Counted from the stretch's first letter, positions 36,426 through 46,391 are shown. The stretch: 64,000 nucleotides of DNA from an uncultured Clostridia bacterium (GCA_947627055.1 CANQUS010000005.1:30663-94662), one strand, 5' to 3'. The notes: a model not told the origin generated them from the sequence alone. Made by a program: numbers and translations.

Positions 36426-38150
36426 TCATATGCCCAGCTTGAGCTTCATTTCATCGCCAAGCTTTTCGCAAAGCTCAACAGCCTCATCTCTCGTCTTGCC
36501 AACAGATGTCAGGTAAAGCTTAATTTTGGGTTCTGTACCTGATGGGCGAATGATAACAGTTCCGCCGCCCTCAAGCGAATACGAGAGAACATTCGACTTC
36601 GGAAGGTTTATCTTTTCTTCCTTGCCCGACTTCAGATCCTTGGCAACGGAAAGCTTGTAGTCAGCGGCGGCAATTACATTAAAACCCGACACCTCTGTCG
36701 GAGGATCATCACGCAGGCTGTTCATGATATTGCTCATTCTTTCCATACCAGAAGCACCGTCAAACTCGAAGCTGAGAGTTTGGTTAATATAGTAGCCGTA
36801 CTCCTCGTACAGACTGTTCATAACCTCATAGAGACTCTTGCCTTGCTTTCTGTAATATGCCGCCATCTCACAGATGAGCATTGATGCGACAACGGCATCC
36901 TTATCCCTGACATATGTTCCGGCAAGATAGCCGTAGCTCTCCTCAAATCCGAATACATATCTTGATTCCTCTCCTTTTTGTTCAAGTCCGAGAATCTGCT
37001 CACCTATATACTTAAAGCCTGTGAGAACATTCCTCAACTCACATCCGTACTTTTCGCAAATTTTCTCAACAAGCTTTGAGGTAACTATTGTCTTGACCGC
37101 GACAGGCTTTTCAGGAAGCGTACCTAATGTATTTCTGCCGGAAAGTATGTAGTTAATAAGGAGAATGCCTGTTTCGTTGCCTGTGAGAAGTTTGTATCCG
37201 TCGTCTGTCCTGACGGCGATGCCGACACGATCGCTGTCGGGATCAGTTGCAAGAAGCAGATCGGAGTTCACCCTTTCCGAAAGCTTTAGACCTAAGTCGA
37301 GAGCCTCTCTTATCTCAGGATTCGGATATGGACAGGTCGTAAAGTTGCCGTCGGGATTCTCCTGCTCTGGAACTACCGTGATGTCCTCAACACCGATCCT
37401 TGCGAGTATCTTGCGAACAAGCTTATTGCCCGCTCCGTTCAGCGGAGTGTAAACGACCTTAAGCCCCGCACCCTTGCAGATATTTTTGTTGACGGACTGC
37501 GCCTCCACATTGTTAAGGTATGATTCATAAACACTGTCGTCTACCCACTCGATAAAACCGCTGCTTATACCCTCGTCAAAGTCAACGAGTTTGACATCGG
37601 TAAATATATCTACCTTTTGAATCTCATCGTAAACTATGCCTGCGTGAACATCCGTCATCTGACAGCCATCGTCACCATAGCACTTGTAGCCGTTGTACTT
37701 AGCAGGGTTATGGCTTGCTGTGACCATTATGCCCGCCTGACAGCCAAGCTCTCTGACAAGGAAGGAAAGAACCGGCGTAGGCTCAAGCTCTCTCGATATA
37801 TATACCTTTACGCCATTGGCGGCAAGGACTCTTGCGGCTTCAGCCGCAAAATAATCAGCCTTGATTCTCGAATCGTAGGAAATCGCGACTGAAGCCTTGC
37901 CGTACTTTTTATTAAGAAAGTTTGCAAGACCCTGAGTAGTTCTGCGAACAACATAGATATTCATTCTATTGGTTCCCGCGCCTATTATACCGCGCAGACC
38001 CGCCGTGCCAAATTCAAGCTCACGATAAAATCTTTCGTAGATCTCATCCTCAGCGCCATCTATACCTTTCAGCTCTTCTATAAGCTCAGTATCGTCAACA
38101 GCGTTTTTAAGCCATAAATTATAAGAATCCGTTACATTTATTTTATTCAT
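36426..38150 (-). CDS. pgcA: Phosphoglucomutase/phosphomannomutase (alpha-PGM)
   Basis: The enzyme interconverts glucose-1-P and glucose-6-P via a phosphoserine. The active-site loop TASHNPAKYNGYK is near residue 146, the metal loop DPDSDRVG follows around 305, the sugar-binding GFEESYGYL is near 405 and the phosphate-binding RPSGTEPKIK is near the C-terminus. The length (574 residues) matches PgcA of Firmicutes. A GGAGAGG site precedes the ATG. It supplies precursors for cell-wall glycolipids and polysaccharides. Confidence 0.92.
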   Translation of the reverse strand: MNKINVTDSYNLWLKNAVDDTELIEELKGIDGAEDEIYERFYRELEFGTAGLRGIIGAGTNRMNIYVVRRTTQGLANFLNKKYGKASVAISYDSRIKADYFAAEAARVLAANGVKVYISRELEPTPVLSFLVRELGCQAGIMVTASHNPAKYNGYKCYGDDGCQMTDVHAGIVYDEIQKVDIFTDVKLVDFDEGISSGFIEWVDDSVYESYLNNVEAQSVNKNICKGAGLKVVYTPLNGAGNKLVRKILARIGVEDITVVPEQENPDGNFTTCPYPNPEIREALDLGLKLSERVNSDLLLATDPDSDRVGIAVRTDDGYKLLTGNETGILLINYILSGRNTLGTLPEKPVAVKTIVTSKLVEKICEKYGCELRNVLTGFKYIGEQILGLEQKGEESRYVFGFEESYGYLAGTYVRDKDAVVASMLICEMAAYYRKQGKSLYEVMNSLYEEYGYYINQTLSFEFDGASGMERMSNIMNSLRDDPPTEVSGFNVIAAADYKLSVAKDLKSGKEEKINLPKSNVLSYSLEGGGTVIIRPSGTEPKIKLYLTSVGKTRDEAVELCEKLGDEMKLKLGI

Positions 38151-38379
38151 AATTAAACCTCTCCCCGAGTTATCTCTCTAAAGAAAATACCTTTATGCAT
38201 ATAATTATAGCATGAAATTCCTCTTCTTTCAACATTATACAATGAATTTAAGATGATAAAAAATATTATTTTCAAAAAGCAAGAGAAAAAACTAAGTGTA
38301 GCGTTTTTGTTGACTTAGAATATTATGAATATAGACATAAGCGAAAAATACATTGACGCTATTTCATGGAGGAATAATT

Positions 38380-38967
38380 ATGAGCAATCAAAAATCATCC
38401 CAAAGGCTGAGCAATGTCTCAAAACGGTACTTAGACTGTTTCTCCGTCATACTTAACACAATGATAAAATGTATGACCGATGTACAGCTTATCGACAGTA
38501 TCTCAGGCAACTTTATCAAGCAGATGATACCTCATCACCGTGCCGCGATAGATATGTCGCTGAACATACTCCGATATACAACCAACATTGAGGTTCAAAA
38601 CATAGCGCTTAATATAATATCAGAACAGACAAAAAGCATAGATGATATGCTTGCGGTAGAGGTGTGCTGCCGCTCCAAGAAAAATTCTCCGATACAGCTC
38701 AAGCCGTATATGAGGTCGTATAATGAAATATCACAAAAAATGTTTAATGAAATGAAATCCGCTCCTTCTACTAACAACGTTAATCTGAACTTCCTTTGTG
38801 AAATGATCCCTCATCATAAGGGCGCGGTAAGAATGAGCGAAAACGCGTTAAAATACACGATATGTCAGGAACTCAATCCTATTATTAAATCCATCATAAG
38901 ATCACAAAAAGCGGGAATCGCCGAGATGGAGAAGCTCCTGCCGAAGATAAGCTCAGCAGACTGCTGA
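38380..38967 (+). CDS. DUF305 protein with two HH repeats
   Basis: Two copies of the DUF305 motif are present: MIPHHRAAIDMS (His52-His53) and MIPHHKGAVRMS (His145-His146), each followed by a helix ending near an EM or DM pair. DUF305 proteins have a ferritin-like helical fold and are suspected to bind metal. This copy has no signal peptide. The ATG at 38380 has GGAGG seven bases before it; the upstream ATG lacks one. It is monocistronic and diverges from pgcA. The function is unknown. Confidence 0.8.
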   Translation: MSNQKSSQRLSNVSKRYLDCFSVILNTMIKCMTDVQLIDSISGNFIKQMIPHHRAAIDMSLNILRYTTNIEVQNIALNIISEQTKSIDDMLAVEVCCRSKKNSPIQLKPYMRSYNEISQKMFNEMKSAPSTNNVNLNFLCEMIPHHKGAVRMSENALKYTICQELNPIIKSIIRSQKAGIAEMEKLLPKISSADC

Positions 38968-39164
38968 AAACATATGTCTCGGAATTGGAGTGGAAAGTGA
39001 AATGCTAAACTAAAGCTCATGTACGGTAAAAAGCGCAGCGAAACAAAGAAAACTGTCACAAACAGCCAACCCCGTTTATTCCGCTGATTTTCGTTTCCAT
39101 GTTTTCAATATATCACATTTTTTCGATTTTAAGATTAGAACCTGAAAATTTCATTTCATATCAC

Positions 39165-39199
39165 AAATGCTCCTCTGTCACCGGCAGAGGAGCATTTTT
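39165..39199 (+). terminator. Rho-independent terminator
   Basis: GCTCCTCTG (39169-39177) pairs with CAGAGGAGC (39185-39193), followed by ATTTTTA. The A-run on the other side lets it work in both directions. It is about 200 bases beyond the DUF305 stop. Confidence 0.8.
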
Positions 39200-39280
39200 A
39201 TGTATCTGCTTTTTCATCCTGTAATATGTTCTTGCCTTGCGTTTGTCCCGTTTAGTGTAAAAATAAATCTGGAAGATTTT

Positions 39281-39421
39281 ATGAGAAAAAAGTGGATCAG
39301 ATATATTAAACAACCGAGGACGAAAAAACAAAAAATGCGAGAATACGCCTTTCGTAGTATGATCAGTTTACTAAGCCCAAATCAACACAAAAGAGTAGAG
39401 AAAATTAAAAAAATATTGTAG
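39281..39421 (+). CDS. Doubtful small basic ORF (46 codons)
   Basis: The product is very basic (MRKKWIRYIKQPRTKKQK..) and starts after a weak GGAAG site. It lies alone between two hairpins (39165-39199 and about 39444-39482). No family is recognised. It may be a real small gene or chance; nothing else explains 38968-39594. Confidence 0.25.
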   Translation: MRKKWIRYIKQPRTKKQKMREYAFRSMISLLSPNQHKRVEKIKKIL

Positions 39422-39443
39422 AAAATAGTATATCCGAGATAAG

Positions 39444-39482
39444 AAAAACGGCATATCCGCATTTCGCGAATATGACGTTTTT
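39444..39482 (+). terminator. Imperfect terminator-like hairpin
   Basis: AAAACGGCATAT pairs with ATATGACGTTTT around a CGCATTTCGCG inner stem; T residues follow. It would serve either the small ORF or, in reverse, the AMP-ligase operon. Confidence 0.5.
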
Positions 39483-39594
39483 CCAGAGAGCATAAATCCC
39501 TAAGTTGTACCGCCTTTCGGGCTGGCGGATTTTCTTTTTTCAAATCGTTATTGCGACAGTTCCTTTTTTGAGGGAATATTTTAGGATGAATAAA

Positions 39595-41154
39595 TTATGT
39601 GTTTGGCTTTCTCTTGATCTTGCCGGAAGCTGTTTTGTCAAACTCGCTTTCTCTTACTTTTACACCGTTTATTCTCATGTAGAGCGGAAGTCCCTGATTT
39701 ATCTCATCTATTTTTTGTGCAAAAGCCGCGTTAATATTATCAACACCCGCCGCTGCCGCAAATTCATAATTGGGATAAATTTCTGCTGTTATAACTCCGT
39801 TCTCGGAGTATATCATAAGTTCCTTTGCAAGGAGATAGCCGCTGAAATAGTTCTCAAGCTGCTCGGGTGAAACATTCTCTCCGTTTGCGAGAATGATGAG
39901 ATTCTTCTTTCTTCCTGTGATATAGAGGAAGTTATCACCATCAACATATCCCATGTCTCCGGTATAAAGAAAGCCGTCCTTTAATGTATTAGCGGTTTCC
40001 TCGGGATTATTGTAGTAACCAAGCATTACGCTGTCACTCTTGACGCAGATCTCGCCGTCAACTATCTTTACCTCACAGCCACATACCACGTTTCCTACGG
40101 AGTCATCCTTACTTCTGCCTGTTATATTGCAGGCGATCCTCGGAGAACATTCTGTCATGCCGTAGCCCTGTAAAAGCTCCACTCCGAACTCCTTGTACGC
40201 CTCGATCAGTTTAGGATCGAGATATGCACCGCCGCTAAAAATAGTCTTGAGCCTGCCACCGAAAAAGCCCTGAGCGAGAGCCGCCTTCGGAACATTGGGA
40301 TCAGCCTTTGCAGCCTCGTTGATTTTGTAATAAACCGACTCGATGATCATAGGTACAAGCAGCATTATATCGGGCTTAAATATCTGTAGATTTTTCGCAA
40401 GATGCATAATAGTATCATTGAAGCAAAGTGTTTCGCCGAGGTAAAGACCTAAAAGAAAATCACAGGTGAAGCAATATGCGTGATGTACAGGCAGTACGGA
40501 GAGAACCGTAAGCCCCGACGGAATATTCATGTCAATGCAGGTTACATTGTCGCAAAGTGATTTGTGAGAAAGCATGACTCCCTTGCTCTTGCCTGTTGTA
40601 CCGGAGGTGAAGAGAATAGCTGTCATCTTTTCCCTGTCTATAACACACGAAAAGCTCGCCTCACTTTCCTCCATCAACTTGCCAAAGGAAAGGATCTTTC
40701 CGTTGTCCTCCTTTGACTGCATTGAGATAAAGTATTTTATCTTTTTGCTGCTCTCAATAGCGGGAGTAATACTGTCAAGATAATTCTCGTCAAATACAAC
40801 CGCGCTGACGTCGGCTCTGTCAAGAAGATCTGTGACCTCTGCGGGAGGAAGCTCCTTATCTATTGGGACTATGACGCTGTTGCTCGACACTGTTCCGTAA
40901 TATGTGATAAGCCATTCATAGCTTGTAGCCCCGATAACAGCGATATGCTTTTCCAAAAGTCCGAGCTTTTTAACGATATTCGCGAACCTTTCCGTATCAT
41001 TTTTTACATCAATGAAGCTTTTTGAAACGATTTCCCTTTTGCGCTTGTACTGATAGGCGCTGCTTTCACCGAATTCGGAGGCAGATCTATCGATAATAGC
41101 CTTGATATTTTCAATGAAAGGCATGGGTCTTACCGCAATTTCAGAGTTTATCAT
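39595..41154 (-). CDS. AMP-forming acyl/aryl ligase (ANL superfamily)
   Basis: It activates a carboxylic acid as an acyl-adenylate and passes it to CoA or to a carrier protein. The P-loop FTSGTTGKSKGV, the GYGMTECSP motif, the YTGDMGYVD hinge region and the C-terminal Lys in DKTASGKIKRK are all present. The length (519 residues) and the AMP-binding motifs fit long-chain acyl-ACP/CoA ligases. It lies 18 bases after the acyl carrier protein gene, which makes that carrier its likely acceptor. The substrate cannot be inferred. AAAGGATAG precedes the ATG. Confidence 0.88.
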   Translation of the reverse strand: MINSEIAVRPMPFIENIKAIIDRSASEFGESSAYQYKRKREIVSKSFIDVKNDTERFANIVKKLGLLEKHIAVIGATSYEWLITYYGTVSSNSVIVPIDKELPPAEVTDLLDRADVSAVVFDENYLDSITPAIESSKKIKYFISMQSKEDNGKILSFGKLMEESEASFSCVIDREKMTAILFTSGTTGKSKGVMLSHKSLCDNVTCIDMNIPSGLTVLSVLPVHHAYCFTCDFLLGLYLGETLCFNDTIMHLAKNLQIFKPDIMLLVPMIIESVYYKINEAAKADPNVPKAALAQGFFGGRLKTIFSGGAYLDPKLIEAYKEFGVELLQGYGMTECSPRIACNITGRSKDDSVGNVVCGCEVKIVDGEICVKSDSVMLGYYNNPEETANTLKDGFLYTGDMGYVDGDNFLYITGRKKNLIILANGENVSPEQLENYFSGYLLAKELMIYSENGVITAEIYPNYEFAAAAGVDNINAAFAQKIDEINQGLPLYMRINGVKVRESEFDKTASGKIKRKPNT

Positions 41155-41172
41155 AATAAACTATCCTTTCGA

Positions 41173-41412
41173 TTATTCCTCAACGAGAGAATTTATGTAA
41201 TCTATTGCCTCACCAATAGTCTTGATGTTTATGACCTTTTTCTCGTTTACCTCGATGTCATACTCGTCCTCAAGCTCACCAATAAGGCTCATAAAGTCGT
41301 AGGAGTTAAAGCCCAGATCCTCGATAAACCTCGATTCGGGCGTTACCTCCTTGCCCTCAAGCTCAACATAGTTAGAAATGATCCCTTTGATAGTGTCAAA
41401 ATCTGCTTTCAT
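41173..41412 (-). CDS. Acyl carrier protein (pathway-specific)
   Basis: A 79-residue carrier protein with the phosphopantetheine attachment Ser37 in DLGFNSYDFMSLI. It is acidic and four-helical as expected. The sequence around the serine (NSYD rather than the usual DSLD) separates it from housekeeping AcpP. It lies between the condensation-domain gene and the ligase gene, so it probably carries the intermediate between them. Confidence 0.88.
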   Translation of the reverse strand: MKADFDTIKGIISNYVELEGKEVTPESRFIEDLGFNSYDFMSLIGELEDEYDIEVNEKKVINIKTIGEAIDYINSLVEE

Positions 41413-41474
41413 AAATTAAATACCTTCACTTTCTTTATTTTAGTAAGTTATTCGATCTCTGAACATATCAAATG

Positions 41475-42860
41475 TCAAACAGCATCTATTATCTCACCTA
41501 CAGTAGCATAGGGATTTCTTACACCATAGAACATTATCTTGCAAAGATAATAATATATAAGCTCAAGCTGGTCGGGAGATACCCTCACCTTCTGATACTC
41601 AAAGCTAAAATCAAGACCATTGTCTAGTGAACGGTGCATAACAGTCAGGTAGAGAGGTTGTGCCGCGACGCCGTTTGAATACCAGTTCGACTTATATCTG
41701 ATGTCACCGAGATCATCGCCTCTCTTTGATAGCGGCTGATATGTGAGCGAAAGTCCCTCGTATACCTGTCCGTTCTCAAGATGATAATACTGGGAACGCA
41801 TTCCCATGAACTCTATCGGACTAAAGTTTGCGTGTCTGTAGTTGACGTTTTGGGCATCCTTGATCTTCTGTATGCCGTCCATGAAGGAATCCTCCATGTT
41901 TACGATCGTTCTGCACGGGAAGAAGTGTACTCGCGTACCGCCCGATTTCTTTTCAAGAATTGTTCCGCGTCGTGAAACGGTGGACTGTATAGAAATATCA
42001 GACTGCTTGTAGTTGACCTTTGATATGTATGTTCTCAACGCCATCATGAGCAGACAAACGACAGGTACGTTATTATCCTCGCAGAACTTCATAAGCTCAT
42101 CGGAGGCTTCAGGCTCAAGTCTAAAGCTCTTAATACCTGCGGTAAAATCCTTAGAGCCGTTGATCGCCGCATGAAGTTTAGGATTATTTCTTATGATACG
42201 CTCCTTTTGAAGCATATGCATACCAAATATATCCGCAAAAAACGGTTCTGACTCAGCGATCTTATCCATCCAATACTGCCTGTCACTTTCGAGGCGCTTT
42301 GAGTTGTTTTCGTATTCGAGATCCTTTTCAAGCTGCTGGATATACGAGCCGAGCGGCTTGGGATATTCCATACCGTGCTTTTTCGCACAGTAGATCCTGA
42401 TAATATCCTCAAGAAATATTATAAGCGCCTGCGCGTCTGACGTCATATGGTCAACGACAAAATACACGCCCTTAAAGCCGTCGGGCATATCTATCATTAC
42501 TATGCGGTTCATAGGTGAATCGTAACGCTCGAACGGTATCTCTGTCCATTGTCTCATCTGATCCTCGGCATCATCGGGCTGCCAGTGTCTGAAATCGAAG
42601 TATTCGATGTCACGTTCCTCTTTTTCAGCAACGTACTGAACTGTTTCACCCTTTGAGTTTTTGTGGAAACGTATCCTCATACACTCGTTTCTCTCATAAG
42701 CCTCGTAGATGGACTCCTTCAAAGCGTCAAAATCGACATCATTCTCAATCGTTGTGCTTACTCCTATATTGAGAAGCTGCTTGTAGGGACACACCTGCTG
42801 TGTGAAGAAGTGAACCTTCTGAGCATTGGTGATAGGGTAATACTTTGTCTTGTCTGCCAT
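41475..42860 (-). CDS. Free-standing condensation-domain acyltransferase
   Basis: The 461-residue protein has the two-lobed chloramphenicol-acetyltransferase-like pattern of NRPS condensation domains and related wax/alcohol acyltransferases. The catalytic motif is VDHMTSDA (His138 and Asp142 from the chosen start), keeping the second His of HHxxxDG. Such enzymes join a carrier-bound acyl group to an amine or alcohol. The ATG at 42860 follows AGGAGG. The gene is 62 bases upstream of the acyl carrier protein in the same operon. The product is unknown. Confidence 0.78.
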   Translation of the reverse strand: MADKTKYYPITNAQKVHFFTQQVCPYKQLLNIGVSTTIENDVDFDALKESIYEAYERNECMRIRFHKNSKGETVQYVAEKEERDIEYFDFRHWQPDDAEDQMRQWTEIPFERYDSPMNRIVMIDMPDGFKGVYFVVDHMTSDAQALIIFLEDIIRIYCAKKHGMEYPKPLGSYIQQLEKDLEYENNSKRLESDRQYWMDKIAESEPFFADIFGMHMLQKERIIRNNPKLHAAINGSKDFTAGIKSFRLEPEASDELMKFCEDNNVPVVCLLMMALRTYISKVNYKQSDISIQSTVSRRGTILEKKSGGTRVHFFPCRTIVNMEDSFMDGIQKIKDAQNVNYRHANFSPIEFMGMRSQYYHLENGQVYEGLSLTYQPLSKRGDDLGDIRYKSNWYSNGVAAQPLYLTVMHRSLDNGLDFSFEYQKVRVSPDQLELIYYYLCKIMFYGVRNPYATVGEIIDAV

Positions 42861-42880
42861 AAAATTTCCTCCTGTCTTAA

Positions 42881-43843
42881 TCAGTTGCAATACTTGTCGA
42901 TAAACTTCGTGATAGCCTTTTCACATTTTTCAGGTTCCATAAAGTAGCTTTCGCCGTGTGAGGCATTTTCAACTATCAAGAGTTCCTTAGGCGAGGCACA
43001 CGCCTTGTAGTTTTCGCGGCTCATCCAAGTCGGTACAAATGTATCATTTGAGCCATGAATGAACAAGATCGGTATATCTGTCTGAGATACCGAGTCGAGA
43101 GTCGAGCAGTCTCTATATCCGTAGCCCGCTTTTTTCTTCAGCGGTATCTCAGCAAGATTTAAAATAGGAAACCTCGGCATATGATACCATGCCTTGAGAA
43201 CATGAGAAAATACATCATACGCATTGGTAAACGCGCAGTCAGCGATAATACACTTTACGTTTTTAGGCAGATCAAGATTGCTTGCCATGAGGACGGTCGA
43301 ACCGCCCATAGATATTCCGTGGAGAATGATCTCGCAGTCGCTTCCAAACCGCTTGACGGCATATTCTACCCACTTGACTGCGTCCCATCTGTCAAGAACG
43401 CCGAAGCCTATGTACTCTCCCTCGCTTTCACCGTGCGCTCTTTCGTCAACTATGAGCATATTGCAGTGAAGCCTGTTGTAAAACTCTGTGAGTGCGGAAT
43501 AATCATTCATGCCCCTGCTTCTGTATCCATGAAAGGTTATGACAAGCCTCTTGGAGTTCGGGTCGTTTTCGAGATAATTGCCCGAAAGCTTTAAGCCGTC
43601 CTTTGAGTTAATAGTGACCTTCTCAAAGCTTTGAGCAAGCATCCATACCTTGCGTTTCTTCAGAAAGTCTGTAAACTGTCCCCAATGAGTTCCCATCATT
43701 TTATCGGCTTCATCCGGCGACATTGCGACCTCACTGCGTGGGATCGTTTTATTGAAGAAATACAAAGCAATTAACGGCCAGATCATCACCGAAAGCACGA
43801 TAATTCCCAAAACGACCAGTAAAACTATTACATACCATTCCAT
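42881..43843 (-). CDS. Membrane-anchored alpha/beta hydrolase
   Basis: An N-terminal hydrophobic helix (residues ~4-27) is followed by an alpha/beta-hydrolase fold with FHGYRSRG, nucleophile Ser in GISMGG, catalytic Asp in HGSNDTFVP and His in ENASHGESY. It resembles YqkD/Bem46-type esterases, so it could be a thioesterase or esterase of the pathway, or a deacylase. The ATG at 43843 has GGAGG eight bases upstream. It overlaps neither neighbour but lies 20 bases from both. Confidence 0.83.
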   Translation of the reverse strand: MEWYVIVLLVVLGIIVLSVMIWPLIALYFFNKTIPRSEVAMSPDEADKMMGTHWGQFTDFLKKRKVWMLAQSFEKVTINSKDGLKLSGNYLENDPNSKRLVITFHGYRSRGMNDYSALTEFYNRLHCNMLIVDERAHGESEGEYIGFGVLDRWDAVKWVEYAVKRFGSDCEIILHGISMGGSTVLMASNLDLPKNVKCIIADCAFTNAYDVFSHVLKAWYHMPRFPILNLAEIPLKKKAGYGYRDCSTLDSVSQTDIPILFIHGSNDTFVPTWMSRENYKACASPKELLIVENASHGESYFMEPEKCEKAITKFIDKYCN

Positions 43844-43864
43844 TACATTATACCTCCACATTTG

Positions 43865-44446
43865 CTATTTCAGCATACCGTTCAGCATTATATCAAGCTC
43901 GGTGTCATATATCCGCTCTATCTTCCCGCTGTCAATATTGCCCACGTCATGTATGATTATCTGTAAAACGAGAAATGCGTTCAGCAGCGTATACGAAACT
44001 ATATCGGTATCGACATCACGCAGCTCGCCCGACTGCTTTCCCAACTCGACACATTCCCTGATCATGTTTATCCAAATATCAGTAGCTTCGCTGTGCTGTG
44101 AGTATTTGTCGAGCAGCAGGAGCTTGAATTTTTCCGGTTCATATGCTGTTATTTCAGATACAACACGGAACACGACTTTAGCATTCTTAGCAAACGATCT
44201 GTCTGGTTTTATATGTGCCCTGACAGCCTCATATAGTTCAAGACTTATCTCATTATGAATAGTATCGAGGATCTCCTGCTTATCCTTAAAATAATGATAG
44301 ACGATACCTGCGGAATAGCCGAGCTCATCGGTGATCTTGCGAATAGAAAGAGCATCAAAACCCTCCTCCAGACCTATCCTGACAGCGGCATCAAGTATAG
44401 CCTGACGAGTTTCGGCATTTTTCAACTGTTGTCTTTCTCTTCCCAT
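43865..44446 (-). CDS. TetR-family transcriptional regulator
   Basis: The N-terminal HTH is clear (TRQAILDAAVRIGLEEGFDA, then YSAGIVYHYFKDKQEILD). The remaining ~140 residues are the variable ligand-binding domain. TetR proteins usually repress their own operon until a small molecule or acyl compound binds. It is the first gene of the five-gene operon and ends 21 bases before the hydrolase start. ATG 44446 follows GGAGG; the longer frame lacks a site. Confidence 0.9.
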   Translation of the reverse strand: MGRERQQLKNAETRQAILDAAVRIGLEEGFDALSIRKITDELGYSAGIVYHYFKDKQEILDTIHNEISLELYEAVRAHIKPDRSFAKNAKVVFRVVSEITAYEPEKFKLLLLDKYSQHSEATDIWINMIRECVELGKQSGELRDVDTDIVSYTLLNAFLVLQIIIHDVGNIDSGKIERIYDTELDIMLNGMLK

Positions 44447-44520
44447 TTTTTCCTCCGACTGAACCGTGTACAAAAATTTATATGTGTTTATTTTTTGAAC
44501 AGCGTTTAATTTACGAGTTA

Positions 44521-44549
44521 ATAATAATACAGTGAAAGCGATTTGTCAA
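44521..44549 (-). promoter_or_regulatory. Promoter of the TetR-hydrolase-condensation-ACP-ligase operon
   Basis: Minus-strand TTGACA (44544-44549), a 17-base spacer and TATTAT (44521-44526). A loose TTAA..TTAA dyad just downstream (about 44508-44523) may be the TetR operator. Confidence 0.75.
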
Positions 44550-44645
44550 TTAAAACCAGTGAAAAAAATAATCTTTGTAGATTTCTACATTTCTTTAAAA
44601 ATATAGCGGACTTTGTTGGTAAGATTGATAGGATTATAATTAGTA

Positions 44646-44689
44646 AACAAAATACTCCCACAAATGCACAGCCATACACTTGTGAGAGT
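44646..44689 (-). terminator. Terminator of the DUF6270-like gene
   Basis: Minus-strand CTCTCACAAGTG pairs with CATTTGTGGGAG, followed by TATTTTG. The interval 44690-45035 is AT-rich and shows nothing else. Confidence 0.55.
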
Positions 44690-45035
44690 TCCTTAATTCC
44701 ATTGATTTGTTAAAAATATGCGACGCATAATTTTAAGCAAATAATCTTTTTCCTGATACGTAAGTAATCATAAACCTAATAAATCGGAAAACCATCCTGA
44801 TACTTCTTTTCAAGTATAGGAGTAATGTAATACAAAATCATAGCAGCAAAATATTGACCGTTTTCATTTCCAAATCAGCTTGGTAAAATTTTCTCTGTGC
44901 AGTATATTTTTTTATGAATACATTTTGGTTGCAACGTCAAAAATATAAATATTAGTCAGTTACTTCGACTTATTACTCTTCCGGAAAAGATCAAAAGCTT
45001 TCAACCAAAAATCCCTGGGAATAAACCGAATAAAA

Positions 45036-46391
45036 TTACTCGATAATTCTATATACGTTTGTAACAGGGATCTCTGTAAGCGACCTGATAGCTTTTTCGA
45101 TATTATCTAAATTGTTAACATCGCAAACGATTATAACATCAGTCCCCGAATATTCGTTATTGCCGCGATGTACGGCCGGAATACCATCAATAGTTTTTTT
45201 GGAGGTATTTTCAATAATATAATCAATTATTATGTTGTTTTTCTTAAATAAATCTATGTATAACAACGATATCTGAGTATATCCGTAAAGACAGCAGTGA
45301 GAATATCCATGGCTTTTAAGGTAATTTAGTGCGTTATTGATTTTGTCAGGCTCTGCCGCAAGCTTTTTAAAGTAGTCCATATACTTTGAAAATATTGAAA
45401 CTTCCTTTTTTAGCTTGCTTAACTCACCGGTAAACAAATCTTCATAGTTGCTGTAGAAAAGCATACTGCATTCGTCTTTAAGCTCTCTCAGCTTGCGTTC
45501 CTCGGTTATTTTATCGTTATTTTCCTTTGTTATTACATTAAACGCTTTAAATGTGTAGTCATAGTATTCCCTGCAGTAATGCATATTATTGATACCCCAT
45601 CTATGGTTTTCATCAGCAATGACATAGTCCGGGAATTCAACAACATGGCATCCCTCAAGAAGTTTTTTTGCTATTTTATATCCGAATTTGAGTCGTCTCA
45701 TATAATCGCGAACATTCCCGGCCGAAAACAATGATAAAGTTTTATTTTTTGATAAATAAAACCTTGTGGGATACGCCTCAACAAGTATGATTTTATCAAC
45801 AGGATATTGCTCAAGAATTTTATCTATATAGATCGGTAAGTATTTTTCAATGAGCGGAAAATATTCATCCTCAGAGCTTACTATGTCGAACTCATCAGCA
45901 GAAAAATATCCCTCCTCTATCAATTCATCTATTATTGGCTTATTTGTCGGAAAATATGTTAAAAGCTTTTCTTCTCCATTACTCATAAAACGCGCAAGAG
46001 GAAGCCGCAAGCTTATGACGTCAATAATCAGGTAATCGGATTTGCTCTCAAATAAATAATCAAAAACCTGTTTATTTATTTCGAGAATAACATTCCTCTT
46101 TAAAAATTTAGTGAGTCTTGACATTGAGCCAGTCTTATACGCTTCGGACTGAGTAACATCCATACCCTCATTGCATAACTTTTTTGCCTGTACGGTTGAA
46201 ACCGGATTTACATTTTGAACAAATCTGTCGATCGTATATCCTGAATCAGAACTAAAAGATAAAGTATCTCGTAAAATGCACGTTCCTAATATCCTTACAT
46301 GAGTATTGTTTTCCAAAAAAATCACCCTCAATAAAATTTTTTTAAAAAATTTAAAAATAATACCTATATAAACTTTTATCTTATTAGACAA
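45036..46391 (-). CDS. DUF6270-like protein, polysaccharide-locus type
   Basis: The N-terminal part reads VRILGTCILRDTLSF, then RFVQNVNPVS and later VEAYPTRFY and HRWGINNMHYCREYYDY, a pattern I associate with DUF6270 proteins of capsule loci (SGNH-hydrolase-like). The last ~90 residues look like a small Rossmann unit (GYSHCCLYGYTQISLLYIDL). A hydrophobic/basic stretch begins the protein. The enzymatic role is not established, and no polysaccharide genes are adjacent. Its start faces a divergent HTH gene across paired operators. Confidence 0.5.
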   Translation of the reverse strand: MSNKIKVYIGIIFKFFKKILLRVIFLENNTHVRILGTCILRDTLSFSSDSGYTIDRFVQNVNPVSTVQAKKLCNEGMDVTQSEAYKTGSMSRLTKFLKRNVILEINKQVFDYLFESKSDYLIIDVISLRLPLARFMSNGEEKLLTYFPTNKPIIDELIEEGYFSADEFDIVSSEDEYFPLIEKYLPIYIDKILEQYPVDKIILVEAYPTRFYLSKNKTLSLFSAGNVRDYMRRLKFGYKIAKKLLEGCHVVEFPDYVIADENHRWGINNMHYCREYYDYTFKAFNVITKENNDKITEERKLRELKDECSMLFYSNYEDLFTGELSKLKKEVSIFSKYMDYFKKLAAEPDKINNALNYLKSHGYSHCCLYGYTQISLLYIDLFKKNNIIIDYIIENTSKKTIDGIPAVHRGNNEYSGTDVIIVCDVNNLDNIEKAIRSLTEIPVTNVYRIIE

